A stretch of 64,000 nucleotides of DNA from Prauserella flavalba (GTDB lineage Bacteria; Actinomycetota; Actinomycetes; Mycobacteriales; Pseudonocardiaceae): NCBI RefSeq assembly GCF_003202235.1, contig NZ_MASU01000013.1:62001-126000 (forward strand), given 5' to 3'. Positions within the stretch are counted from its first letter, which is position 1; the number at the start of each line of letters is the position of its first letter. The position numbers and the translations under genes are program-made. The notes under the pieces are model-generated. The model was not told the origin of the DNA. It worked only from the letters and a program-made list of their open reading frames with translations, and did no database searches. Of this stretch, positions 1 through 9,853 are shown in pieces.

Positions 1-1700
1 ACCCGCACGGCGGGGGTCCCGAGGCCGGGTGCGCAGGTGCGGCAGCGTGCGTAGTGGCGCACGAGCCGGTGACCGGCGTAGCGCTCGCCCGGCAGCGCGT
101 CGAGCAGGCTCACGTCCACGAGTGCCTCCAGGGCGGGTCGCACGGCTTCTGGCGTGCTGCCGAGCGCGCGGGCCGCGGTGGTCAGCTCGAACTCGCCGGG
201 CAGCTCGCCGAGTGCCGACAGCGCCCCGCGCAGGGCCGGGGGCAGTTCCGCGAAGGCGCTCGCCAGCGCGTGCCGGTGCCCGAAGGACAACACCCCGCAC
301 GGGCCCGTGCGGAGTTCGCGGGTCAACGCGTGCGGTGTCCACTCGGGACGCGTGTGCAGCTTCGCCGCCACGTCCCGCAGCGCTGCCGGTATCCCGCCGC
401 ACCGCCGCACGACGGACGCGGTCACGTCCTCGCGGGCGAACGCGTCCGGTGCCGCCGCGCGGAAGAACGCCGCCGCATCCCGGTCGGCGAGCGGGCGCAG
501 GCCGATCCGGACCGCACCGTCGACGTGCCAGTCCCGGTGCCGGGTGGTGACGAGCGTCAGGCTGGAGTCACCCGAGGGCAGCAGCGGCTCGATCTGGTCG
601 CCGCTTTCGACGTGGTCGAGCACCAGCAGCACGCGGCGTCCGGCCAGCTCGGAGCGCCACAGCGCGGCCAGCTCCTCCGTTGAGCTCCCGGTGCCGGGGG
701 TGCCGATGCCGCGCAGCAGCCGGGCGAGCACGCCGGTCACGTCGCGATAGGCGCGCAGGTCCACGAAGAACTGGCCGTCCGGGAACTCCTCGGCGAGCCC
801 GTGCGCCGCGTGCACCGCGAGCGCGGTCTTGCCGACGCCGGGCAGGCCGTCCACCAGCACCACGCCGCCGCGTGCCCGGCGGATGGTGGCCAGCTCGGCC
901 GAGCGGGCCGTGAAGTGCGCCGGGTCGCGGGGCAGCTCCCGCCGCGGCGCGCACGGCTCGCCGCTCGCCTCCCGGTACGCGGCCGTGAGCGCCCGGCCAG
1001 GACGCACTCTCAGCTCGGCGGCGAGCACGTGCCGGGCGCGGTCGTACGCGCGCAACGCCTCCGCGCGCCTGCCCAGCGCGTGCAGCGCGCGCACCAGGCT
1101 CGCCCACGGCCCCTCGCGCAGCGGATCGTCCTCGGTGAGCGCCTTCAGGGTGTGCACCGCCTCAGCGGTGCGGCCGAGCGCGAGCTGCGCCTCGGCGAGC
1201 TCCTCGCGCAGCTGATGCCGCAGCTCGACGAGCCTGGCAGCCTCGTAGTCGGCGCCCGCCACTCCCTCGAACGGCTGCCCGCGCCACAACCCCAGCGCGG
1301 CCTCGAACGCGCCGACCGCGGTGGTCAGCTCGCCCGCTTCCACCGCTGACCGTGCGGCGGCGGCGTGCCCGGCCGCCTGGTGCGCGTCGAGCTCTCCCGG
1401 TGCGAGCCGTAGCCGGTAGCGGCCCGGCGCGCTCTCGATCCTCGGCTCGCCGTCGTCGGAGACCAGCACGGGCAGCAGGCGCCGCAGCCGCCACACGTAC
1501 GTCTTCAGGTTCGCCTCTGCGGAGGCGGGCGGCGCGGCCGCTTCGTGCCATGTCGCGTCGATCAGCTCGGCACCGCTGACCCACGCGTTAGGGTGCAGCA
1601 ACAGCGTCGCCAGCACGGTCGCGGCCTTGCCGTGGCCGAGCCGGTGTACCTCGCCGTCGCGGCCGTGCACCTCCAACGGCCCCAGAACACGGAAGAGCAT
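1..1700 (-). CDS. AfsR/SARP-family regulator with NB-ARC ATPase domain (partial, C-terminus beyond window)
   Basis: DNA-binding transcriptional activator of the SARP/AfsR type. The frame from the ATG at 1700 starts MLFRVLGPLEVHG and stays open to base 1, giving at least 566 residues. The order is an N-terminal winged-helix domain (about 1-95), a bacterial transcriptional activator (BTAD) TPR domain (about 95-245), then a STAND/NB-ARC ATPase with P-loop GLPGVGKTALA and a Walker-B-like RRVLLVLDHVESGD. AfsR family members bind promoter repeats and often control secondary metabolism; NTP hydrolysis gates activity. The gene diverges from the two-component genes at 1736 with only 35 bp between them, so they share a control region. 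What follows the ATPase domain (usually TPRs) lies outside the window. The family is certain; the target genes are unknown. Confidence 0.9.
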   Translation of the reverse strand, partial: MLFRVLGPLEVHGRDGEVHRLGHGKAATVLATLLLHPNAWVSGAELIDATWHEAAAPPASAEANLKTYVWRLRRLLPVLVSDDGEPRIESAPGRYRLRLAPGELDAHQAAGHAAAARSAVEAGELTTAVGAFEAALGLWRGQPFEGVAGADYEAARLVELRHQLREELAEAQLALGRTAEAVHTLKALTEDDPLREGPWASLVRALHALGRRAEALRAYDRARHVLAAELRVRPGRALTAAYREASGEPCAPRRELPRDPAHFTARSAELATIRRARGGVVLVDGLPGVGKTALAVHAAHGLAEEFPDGQFFVDLRAYRDVTGVLARLLRGIGTPGTGSSTEELAALWRSELAGRRVLLVLDHVESGDQIEPLLPSGDSSLTLVTTRHRDWHVDGAVRIGLRPLADRDAAAFFRAAAPDAFAREDVTASVVRRCGGIPAALRDVAAKLHTRPEWTPHALTRELRTGPCGVLSFGHRHALASAFAELPPALRGALSALGELPGEFELTTAARALGSTPEAVRPALEALVDVSLLDALPGERYAGHRLVRHYARCRTCAPGLGTPAVR

Positions 1701-1735
1701 GGCAGCAACGATCGCGGCACGAACATGAGGTTCCG

Positions 1736-2422
1736 ATGACAGCGACAGCACGAGTGCTGGTGGTCGAGGACAACGAGGACCTGCGCGTGGCGGTGACCAC
1801 CGAGCTCGCCGCACACGGGTTCCGGGTCGACGAGGCCGGGGACCTGGCGACGGCCGACGCCGTGCTGACCGGTGCCCACCACGACTGCGTGGTGTTCGAC
1901 CGGATGCTGCCCGACGGCGACGCGGCGACCTACGTCTACGAGCGCAGGCAGCGGGGCTGGGCGGTGCCCGTCTTGTTCCTGACCGCCCGCGACACCGTCG
2001 CCGACCGGGTGGCCGGCTTCGAGCACGGCGGCGACGACTACCTGGTGAAACCGTTCGCGGTCGCCGAGATGACGGCCAGGGTCCTCGTGCTGTGCCGCCG
2101 CTCGCAGGACCGGCGGCCGCCGGTCCTGCACCACGCCGACCTCGAGCTCGACAGCGCGCGCAGGCAGGTCCGCAGGGCCGGCGTGCTGCTCACGTTGAGC
2201 GACAAGGAGTTCGCCGTCCTGGAGTACCTGATGGTCCGCCCGGAGCAGGCCGTCACCCGCACCGAGCTGATCGAGCACTGCTGGGACACCAGCACCGACC
2301 CGATGTCCAACGTGGTCGACGTCGTCGTGCGCAGGCTCAGGGCGAAACTGCGGGAACCGGAGCTGATCCACACGGTGCGCGGTGTCGGGTACCGCCTCGA
2401 CGGTGGCCGGAGCGGTTCGTGA
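1736..2422 (+). CDS. OmpR/PhoB-family response regulator
   Basis: Two-component response regulator of 228 aa. The receiver domain (about 5-120) has the acidic pair E11/D12, phospho-acceptor D55 (VVFDRMLP), T83 and K105 (YLVKPF). A winged-helix DNA-binding domain (about 130-225) ends RTVRGVGYRL-like (HTVRGVGYRLDGG). The start ATG follows a GAGG-type ribosome site. Its stop overlaps the GTG of the downstream sensor kinase (GTGA), so the two are translationally coupled. It is divergent from the AfsR-like gene. The signal sensed and the regulon cannot be read from the sequence. Confidence 0.95.
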   Translation: MTATARVLVVEDNEDLRVAVTTELAAHGFRVDEAGDLATADAVLTGAHHDCVVFDRMLPDGDAATYVYERRQRGWAVPVLFLTARDTVADRVAGFEHGGDDYLVKPFAVAEMTARVLVLCRRSQDRRPPVLHHADLELDSARRQVRRAGVLLTLSDKEFAVLEYLMVRPEQAVTRTELIEHCWDTSTDPMSNVVDVVVRRLRAKLREPELIHTVRGVGYRLDGGRSGS

Positions 2423-3672
2423 ACGGCTCGGCCGCGGCCCGGCTGCACCGGTTGCGCTGGCTGCTCACCGTGCTGTTCACGGTGCTCAACGCCACCGGGT
2501 TGATCGTGCTGGCATGGCTGCTCGTCGACCAGGACCGGGAGCAGGGCGAGCTGCGGATGGACGCCTCGCTGAAGGAGGTCACCGCGGCGGTGTCGCGGCT
2601 GGTCCAGTCCAGCGGCGACGGCACCGTCGTCACGGCGTTCATCGGCCAGGACCAGATCGACACGAGCTGCCCCGAGTTCGCCGTGCTGCCAGCCGGGGCC
2701 GGTGAGTTCGAGCCGCACTTCAGCAGGCGGGACTGCGCCCCGGTCGACCGCGGTCGCCTCTACGGGCTCGCGGAGGACTCCACCGCGAGCGGGAGGGTGA
2801 TCCAGGGCTACGTGCCCAGTACCGAGGACGGCCTCGTGCGGGTGGTCACCAAGCCGTTCCTCAACGCCGCGGGTCAGTACGCGGGCGCGATCGTCGCCGT
2901 GAGCGACCCGACGGAGGAACTGGACCGGCACAGCGCGTTCGTGTGGTGGGTGATCGGCGGCTGCGCGCTCGCGGTGGCCGCGGTCGGCCTGGCGGGCCAC
3001 CTGCTGTCCGGTCGCGCGATCCGGCCCGCCGCCACGGCACTCGAACAACAGGAGGTGCTGCTCGCCGAGACCGCCCACGACCTGCGCACCCCCGTCGCGG
3101 CACTGCGGGCGCTGGCGGAGACGGCCATGCGCAACCCGGCGGACCGGCCCGACCTGCTGCCGCGCACCGTCCGGCTGGCCGCGCGGATGGGCTCGATCAT
3201 CGACGACCTGCTCGTGCGCGCCCGGCTCGCCGCCGGGGTGGAGACGCTCGCGATCCAGCCCGTGTGGCTGGACCAGCTCGTCACCGGCGTCGTGCAGGAG
3301 ACCCCGTCCAACGGGGCACAGGTCACGGTCACCACGGCCCCGTCCGCCGTGTACGCCGACCCGAACCTCGTGCAGCGTGCGGTGGGCAACCTCCTCGACA
3401 ACGCGCTGCGCTACGGCCGCCAGCCGGGCTCTCCGGCGATCGTGCACATCACCGTCGCGGGCGGCCGGGTGACGGTGGCCGACCACGGTCCCGGGATCGA
3501 CGCCTCGGTGGCCGAGGAGAGCTTCGACCGGTTCACCAGCGGCGCGGGGTCCAGCGGCCTCGGGCTGTCCATCGTGCGCTGGACGGCGCAGGCACACGGC
3601 GGTTACCTGCGGGTTTACAACGCCGAGGAGGGCGGCGCGATCTTCGAGCTGTCCTTCCCGCTCGCCCGCTAG
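2419..3672 (+). CDS. Membrane sensor histidine kinase
   Basis: Partner kinase of the preceding response regulator, 417 aa. It has an N-terminal membrane helix (about 12-37), an extracytoplasmic sensor region of about 130 residues, a second helix (about 172-195), then HisKA with phospho-acceptor H220 (ETAHDLRTPVAAL), an N-box (NLLDNALRYG), a G1 box (DHGPGID) and a G2 box (GLGLSIV). The domain layout is typical of EnvZ/PhoR-type actinobacterial kinases without a distinct HAMP. The GTG at 2419 is chosen because it overlaps the regulator stop codon; an upstream extension would only read through the regulator gene in another frame. A single Cys on each side of the sensor region (TSCPEF and RRDCAPV) could form an extracellular disulfide. 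Confidence 0.93.
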   Translation: MNGSAAARLHRLRWLLTVLFTVLNATGLIVLAWLLVDQDREQGELRMDASLKEVTAAVSRLVQSSGDGTVVTAFIGQDQIDTSCPEFAVLPAGAGEFEPHFSRRDCAPVDRGRLYGLAEDSTASGRVIQGYVPSTEDGLVRVVTKPFLNAAGQYAGAIVAVSDPTEELDRHSAFVWWVIGGCALAVAAVGLAGHLLSGRAIRPAATALEQQEVLLAETAHDLRTPVAALRALAETAMRNPADRPDLLPRTVRLAARMGSIIDDLLVRARLAAGVETLAIQPVWLDQLVTGVVQETPSNGAQVTVTTAPSAVYADPNLVQRAVGNLLDNALRYGRQPGSPAIVHITVAGGRVTVADHGPGIDASVAEESFDRFTSGAGSSGLGLSIVRWTAQAHGGYLRVYNAEEGGAIFELSFPLAR

Positions 3673-3734
3673 CGGGGGCTGCGCCGTCCGGGTCCGTTGT
3701 ACCTGATGTTGACCCCGCGTGTACCGGCGTGTCC

Positions 3735-3740
3735 TATGCT
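3735..3740 (+). promoter_or_regulatory. -10 box TATGCT of a leaderless promoter
   Basis: TATGCT fits the actinobacterial TANNNT -10 consensus. Seven bases later comes the GTG at 3748, where transcription would be expected to start. A TTGACC at 3709-3714 resembles a -35 element, but the 20-nt spacing is longer than optimal. The arrangement supports the GTG start over the ATG at 3697, which lacks a ribosome site. Confidence 0.5.
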
Positions 3741-3747
3741 CCCCTCT

Positions 3748-5624
3748 GTGACTGGGAGGAAGCTGTGGCATCGCCTGCCGATGGCACTGCTGGTCGCCGC
3801 CTGCGCCGCCACCGTGACGATCGCGATCTCCGGGGCGGCCCAGTCACCGCGCGGTCTGGACTTCGCGCCCGCGGGGCACTGGGTCGTGAACCCCGAGCTG
3901 GACGTGGTGTTCCACGTCAACGGCGCGGCCAAGTCCGTGGACGCGCAGGCGAACCTGCCGATCGATCCCGGTGACCTCGTCTACCAGGGGGAAACCAGCG
4001 CGTACGTCGTCGGGCAGGCGCGCATCAGGGAGTTCGGCAAGTCCACTCTGGAGGTCGAGCGCACCATCAACGCGCCGACGGGCGAGCAGCCGGTCGGCGT
4101 CGAGGCGCCCGGCGGTCCCTACCTCGTCTACCGCGAGGCGGGCAGCGTGGTGCGCCTCGGCGAGCGGCCCGCCACGATCCGCGCGGGGGAGGGCCTCGGC
4201 GACCCGGTGGTGACGCCCGACGGCACGCTATGGCTGCACCGGCAGTCCTCCGGGGTGCTGTGCATGCTGCCCAGGGACGCCGACCAGGTGTCGTGCCCCA
4301 CCGTGACGCCGCCGGGTCACAGTGGAGAGCTGACCGTCGTGGGCGAGCAGGCCGCGTTCGTCGACACCACGCAGGACACGGTGCGGGCCGTGTCGGACGG
4401 GCGGCTCGGCGACCCCGTGAACGTCGGCGTGGACCTGCCCGGCACGGCCCAGGTCGCCACGGCGGACGCGGGCGGGCGCATCCCCATCCTCGACCCCGCC
4501 GAGAACAAGCTGCACCTGCTGGACGGCCGCGGCCTCACCACGCCGGGAGCGGACCCGAGGCCCGTGACGGTCGAGCTGCCCGACGGCGAGTACGCCGCCC
4601 CTGAGTCGAGCGGTTCCTCGGTGGTGCTGCTCGACCTCGAGGGCAACACCGTGCGGACCTACGGCAACGACGGCAGGCCGCGGGAGGTCACGCCCGTCGC
4701 GCCGGAGACCGGGGAGCCGAGGCTGACCCGTGGGCAGGACGCCCGCGTCTACGTCGACGGCGACAAGGGCGGGCACGTCATGGTCGTCGACGACGGCGGC
4801 TCGGTGAGCCAGGTGCCGCTCGTCGGCGAGGAGGACCGGGGCGACCGGCCGCCGCAGGGCCCGCCGCCCGAGCGGACCCCCGAGCCCCCGCCCGCGCAGC
4901 CGGACCGGCCGAGCCCGCCGCCGTCCCCGCCCGAGGCTCCGGATCCGGGCCCCGTGCTGGCCGAGCCACAACCGCAGGGCGGGCAGGTGGAGCCGCCGCC
5001 CGCGCAGCCGCCTGCCGAGCCGCCGCCCCCACCGCCTTCGCCGCCACCATCGCCGCCTCCGGCCCCGGCGACCCCGCCGGGCATCGCGCCCAACGTGACG
5101 GCGACCCTGCAGGGCGACGCCGTGCAGGTCACCTGGGGTGCCGCGGCCGACAACGGCGCTCCCGTGACGGCGTACCACGTGTCGTGGCAGCCGGGCGCGG
5201 GCGCACAGACCGTGCCGGGCGGCGCGCGCTCGACCGTCCTCACCGGACTGCGGAAGGGCACGAGCCACACGATCACGGTCGTGGCCGAGAACAGCGCAGG
5301 GCGCGGACCCGGGGCGAGCACGACGATCGCCATCCCGGGACCGTCGATCACGATCTCGCGCGGCGAGCCCAGCGAGTACGACGGCTGCGGCCCGCCGTGC
5401 TACAAGATCCGGGTGGAGGCGACCGGGCTGGAGCCCAACACGTTCTACGACTTCGAGGTCGACTCCAACCATCCAACGTGGAACAACCCCGGCTCCGGCT
5501 GGGAAACCGACGAGAACGGCAACGCTGTGTTCGAAAACATCGACTTCGGTGAGCCCGGCTACGAGGTCTGGGTGTTCATCTCGGAGCTGAACGTCGTGTC
5601 CAACCGCCTGCTCTGGCCCGAAGG

Positions 5625-5628
<4 letters not shown>
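3748..5628 (+). CDS. Secreted/anchored fibronectin type III protein with proline-rich linker
   Basis: About 626 aa from the GTG at 3748 (an ATG at 3697 would add 17 residues). An N-terminal signal anchor follows basic residues (LPMALLVAACAATVTIAI). Residues about 30-370 form repetitive beta-rich segments of propeller-like character, without a family I can name. A Pro/Glu-rich linker (about 375-450) leads to a fibronectin III domain (about 452-535: VTWGAAADNGAPVTAYHVSW, ending in the NSAGRGP turn). A C-terminal domain of about 95 aa has a paired CGPPCY motif. It is the first gene of a coupled run with MoxR, DUF58 and transglutaminase-like genes (ATGA overlap at 5625). A role in the cell envelope or extracellular matrix is inferred. 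A similar FN3-like ectodomain occurs in the kinase that ends this cluster. Confidence 0.75.
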
Positions 5629-6581
<953 letters not shown>

Positions 6582-6587
6582 CAGCCC

Positions 6588-7724
6588 GTGCGTCCTACCC
6601 GGCGCGGAAGCGTGGTGTTCGTCCTCGCGGTGCTGCTGGTCGCGTTCGGACAGTGGGCGGGCCAGCCGCTGCTGCGCGCGCTGGGCGCGGTGCTGCTGGC
6701 CGCGGTGCTCGCCGCCGTCGCGGTGACCGCGCGGCCCGTGCGCGTGGTGGTGACCCGCTCGGTGTACCCGGACCGCGTCGAGCGCGGCAGGCCCGTGCTG
6801 GCGCGGCTGCGTGTGCGCAACCCGGCGACCAGACGGCAGGCGCCGTTCCTCGCCACGGACCGGGCGGGCGGTACGGCGCAGACCGTGCGGATCCGCGCGC
6901 TCCCCGCGTCGGCGGAGGCGACGTACCACTACGAGCTGACGATCTCCACGCGAGGCAAGGCGACCGTCGGGCCGCTGCTGCTGCACCGCGCCGACCCGTT
7001 CGGGCTCGCCACCAACCGGCTGCCCACCGGGGAGACGGCGACGCTGTGGGTACACCCCCGCCAGTACCCCGCGAGGGCACTCGTGGGCGCGCATCCCCGG
7101 CACCACCACGAGGGCGCCATCACCGACGACCCGCTGCGCGGCTCGATGGACCTGCGCGACGTGCGCGAGTACGTGCCCGGCGACGAGGTGCGCCACCTGC
7201 ACTGGAAGGCCACCGCCCGCACGGGACGGCTCATGGTGCGCGACCTGGCCGACCCGCAGCAGCCGAGGTTCACGGTGCTGCTGGACACGCGCCCGGACTC
7301 GATGCGCCCGTCCGCGTTCGAGGAGGCCGTCGACCTCACGGCGTCCCTGCTCGGCGCGTCGACGCGGGAGGGCCAGCACAGCAGGCTCGTCACCTCCTCG
7401 GGGCTGGACGTGCCGACGCCGGGCGGGAGCCACGCGGCCCGCACGCTGCTCGACGAGCTGTGCCTGGTCCGCCAACGCGGTGACGACGAGTCACTGGTGC
7501 CGGCCGCGCTCGCCGCGAGCCGCGGGTTCGGTGGGTGCCTTGTGGTGGTGACGGCGGCGGACGCCGAGGTGACGTCGCTGGCCTGGTTGCGGCGCCGGTA
7601 CTCCACGATCTTCGTGTTCGCGATCGGCGAGGGAGGCGGGGCCGGGGCGGTCGCCGGTGCGCGCGTGCTCGTCGCCGACGGTGCCGAGCACGGGGTACGG
7701 CGGTGGAACGAGGTGATCGGATGA
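6588..7724 (+). CDS. DUF58-domain membrane protein
   Basis: 378 aa. Two N-terminal membrane helices (about 8-48) precede a beta-rich region and the DUF58 core with its hallmark DLRDVREYVPGDEVRHLHW and a following VWA-like alpha/beta fold (FTVLLDTRPDS). DUF58 proteins are the usual partners of MoxR ATPases. It starts at GTG 6588 just after the MoxR stop, and its own stop overlaps the next ATG (ATGA at 7721). The function in this family is not established; an envelope assembly role is inferred from the operon. Confidence 0.9.
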   Translation: MRPTRRGSVVFVLAVLLVAFGQWAGQPLLRALGAVLLAAVLAAVAVTARPVRVVVTRSVYPDRVERGRPVLARLRVRNPATRRQAPFLATDRAGGTAQTVRIRALPASAEATYHYELTISTRGKATVGPLLLHRADPFGLATNRLPTGETATLWVHPRQYPARALVGAHPRHHHEGAITDDPLRGSMDLRDVREYVPGDEVRHLHWKATARTGRLMVRDLADPQQPRFTVLLDTRPDSMRPSAFEEAVDLTASLLGASTREGQHSRLVTSSGLDVPTPGGSHAARTLLDELCLVRQRGDDESLVPAALAASRGFGGCLVVVTAADAEVTSLAWLRRRYSTIFVFAIGEGGGAGAVAGARVLVADGAEHGVRRWNEVIG

Positions 7725-9853
7725 GGCGGGAGCGGGTGCTGCCGACGGCCTGCGCGGTGCTGGCCGCCGTGGTCGCCGGGCTGCTGTTCGCGCCCGTCTT
7801 CGGCGTGCCCGCGCTGCTGTCGCCGCTGCTGGTGCCCGCCGCGGCGGTGTTCGCGGTCGCCGTGCTCGCCTCCCGCAGGGAGGCGCTGGTGCCGTGGCGG
7901 CCGGTGCTGACGCTGCTCGCGGGCCTGCTCGCGATCGTGGAGACCCTGCTCTTTCCCACCACGGCGGCAGGCATCCCGACCGGCGAGACCGTCCGCGCGC
8001 TGGCCTCCGGCGCGACGGACTCGTGGCGGCTCGCGCTGCAGTCGACGTGGCCCGCGCAGCCGGACCCCGCGCTGATGCTGTTCGTGCCGCTGCTGACGCT
8101 GCTCGCGGGCGTGCTGGGGGTCGAGCTGCTGCACCGGTGGGGCGCGCTGCCCGCGCTCGTGCCGAGTTTCGCGGTGGTGGTGCTGAGCCAGTTCTACAGC
8201 GCGCTGAGCGGGTTCGCGGCGACGGTCGCCGCGCTCGCCTACGCGGCGGCGGCCGGGGCGCTGCTCGCGGCCACGCGGGCCGATCGGGTCGCCGACGACC
8301 GGCGCAGGCCCTCCGCCGTGCTGCTCGCGGCACCGGCGGTGACGCTCGCGCTCGCCGGTGCGCTCGTCGGCGGCCTGCTGCTGCCCTCCGCGGAGCCCAG
8401 GTACACGTTCCAGGACGAGGAGTTCGCCCCGCTCGCCGAGAGCAGTCTCACCAACCCGCTGGACGAGCTGTCCGCGCGGCTGACGCACCCGGACACGCCG
8501 GTGTTCACAGTGGACGGTGACGATGGCGTCGACCGGTGGCCGGTGGTGGTGCTGTCCGAGTTCGACGGCGTCAACTGGACTCCCGGCAACCGGTACCGCA
8601 GGCTCGGCGAGACCCTGCCGCCCGGCGAGGAGATCGCCGTGGACGTCGAGCGCAGGAGCGCCGAGATCCGCGACGTGCGGCTCGACGGACCGTGGCTGCC
8701 GAGCCAGACGCTGCCAGCGGGCGTCGACGGTGCCGACCCGCTCGTCGAGGAACGACAGGGATCGCTGCTCGTGCCGAGAGCCGGGACACCGGGGGAGTAC
8801 CGGCTCAGCTGGTGGGAGCCGCAGGTTCCGCGCGACGCCTTCCGGGGCGCCGCCGTCGACCGGTCGCTGGCCGCCGAGCTGGGCGGGGTCGGGCAGGTGC
8901 CGCAGGGCATCGTCGAGCTGGCCGACCGGGCCGTCCCGGCGCGGCCGACGTTCCAGACCGCGCTGGCGCTCGAGCGGTTCCTGCGCGAGGAGTACCGCCT
9001 GGCCACGGGACAGAACCTGCCGACGGGTCACTCGTGGCCGCAGCTGGAGGAGTTCCTGCTGGACACCCGGCGCGGCACCAGCGAGCAGTTCGCCGCCGCG
9101 TACGTCGCGCTGGCCCGCATCAAGGGCATCCCCGCGCGGCTCGTCGTCGGGTTCCGCACCCCCGCCGAGCGCGAGCCCGACGGGAGCTACACCGTGCGCA
9201 ACGGTGACGCGCTGGCCTGGCCGGAGGTCGCCGTCGAGGGCGTCGGCTGGGTGCGGCTGGACCCGAGCGGCACGGCAGCCGCCCAGGGCGCCGGACCGGG
9301 CCGGGGCGTGGCGGCCGCCGCCGACGAGGCACGGGAGGAGCTGCCGCCGTCGGACGACCTGCGCGACGCACCGGTCGCGCCGGAGCCCGCCGCGCTGGAG
9401 ACCGGCACGACGAGCGGCTGGGCGTCGTTCCCGTTCTGGACCCTGCTCGCGGTACCCGCACTCGCCGCCCTGCTGTGGGTGGTGGGCGTGCCGCTCGCGA
9501 AGGCGTTGCGCGCGCGGCGGCGCAGGCGACGGCCCGGCGCGGGAGCCGTGGTCGGCGCCTGGGAAGAGGCGCGCGACCGGCTGCGTGCCTACGGCGTTCC
9601 CGTGTCCGCGGGCATGACGGTGCGGGACCTGACGGGCGCCGTGGCGAGCACCGACGGCGCGACGGCGGAGGGTCTGCGCGCGCTCGGGACCACAGTGGAC
9701 TTCGCGCTGTGGTCCGGAGCCGACCCCGGTCAGGACAGCGGGCGGCACGCGTGGGCAGCCGTCAAGACCGTGCGCAGGGGGCTCGCCCGGCGTGGCCTGC
9801 GTGCCCGCATCCGGGCCGCGCTGAACCCGCGCCCGCTCCGCGCGCCGCGCTAG
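7721..9853 (+). CDS. TgpA-like transglutaminase-fold membrane protein, catalytic residues replaced
   Basis: 710 aa. Five or six N-terminal membrane helices (about 5-215), a large extracytoplasmic region with the transglutaminase-like core (about 395-520), and a further helix (about 566-590) followed by a cytoplasmic tail with a DUF4129-like segment. In active members the nucleophile is in a GxCEQFA motif and the base in HAWPEV. Here they read GTSEQFAAAY, with Ser at 454, and DALAWPEV, with Leu at 498; only the third residue, D514 (VRLDPS), is kept. Both changes are clear in the DNA (AGC and CTG codons), and the fold otherwise looks well conserved. It is therefore probably a binding or scaffolding pseudoenzyme. 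Its stop shares the palindrome CTAG with the stop of the convergent kinase gene. Confidence 0.87.
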   Translation: MRRERVLPTACAVLAAVVAGLLFAPVFGVPALLSPLLVPAAAVFAVAVLASRREALVPWRPVLTLLAGLLAIVETLLFPTTAAGIPTGETVRALASGATDSWRLALQSTWPAQPDPALMLFVPLLTLLAGVLGVELLHRWGALPALVPSFAVVVLSQFYSALSGFAATVAALAYAAAAGALLAATRADRVADDRRRPSAVLLAAPAVTLALAGALVGGLLLPSAEPRYTFQDEEFAPLAESSLTNPLDELSARLTHPDTPVFTVDGDDGVDRWPVVVLSEFDGVNWTPGNRYRRLGETLPPGEEIAVDVERRSAEIRDVRLDGPWLPSQTLPAGVDGADPLVEERQGSLLVPRAGTPGEYRLSWWEPQVPRDAFRGAAVDRSLAAELGGVGQVPQGIVELADRAVPARPTFQTALALERFLREEYRLATGQNLPTGHSWPQLEEFLLDTRRGTSEQFAAAYVALARIKGIPARLVVGFRTPAEREPDGSYTVRNGDALAWPEVAVEGVGWVRLDPSGTAAAQGAGPGRGVAAAADEAREELPPSDDLRDAPVAPEPAALETGTTSGWASFPFWTLLAVPALAALLWVVGVPLAKALRARRRRRRPGAGAVVGAWEEARDRLRAYGVPVSAGMTVRDLTGAVASTDGATAEGLRALGTTVDFALWSGADPGQDSGRHAWAAVKTVRRGLARRGLRARIRAALNPRPLRAPR

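Noticed and set aside
3697-3747. Upstream ATG as the start of the FN3 protein
   Set aside because: It would lie upstream of the -10 box at 3735-3740 and lacks a ribosome site; GTG 3748 gives a standard signal anchor. Kept only as an alternative.
6929-9748. Very long open frame on the minus strand (about 940 codons) opposite the DUF58 and transglutaminase-like genes
   Set aside because: High GC leaves few stops on the opposite strand. The composition is Arg/His/Gln-rich without domains, and the plus-strand genes have clear families and coupled starts.
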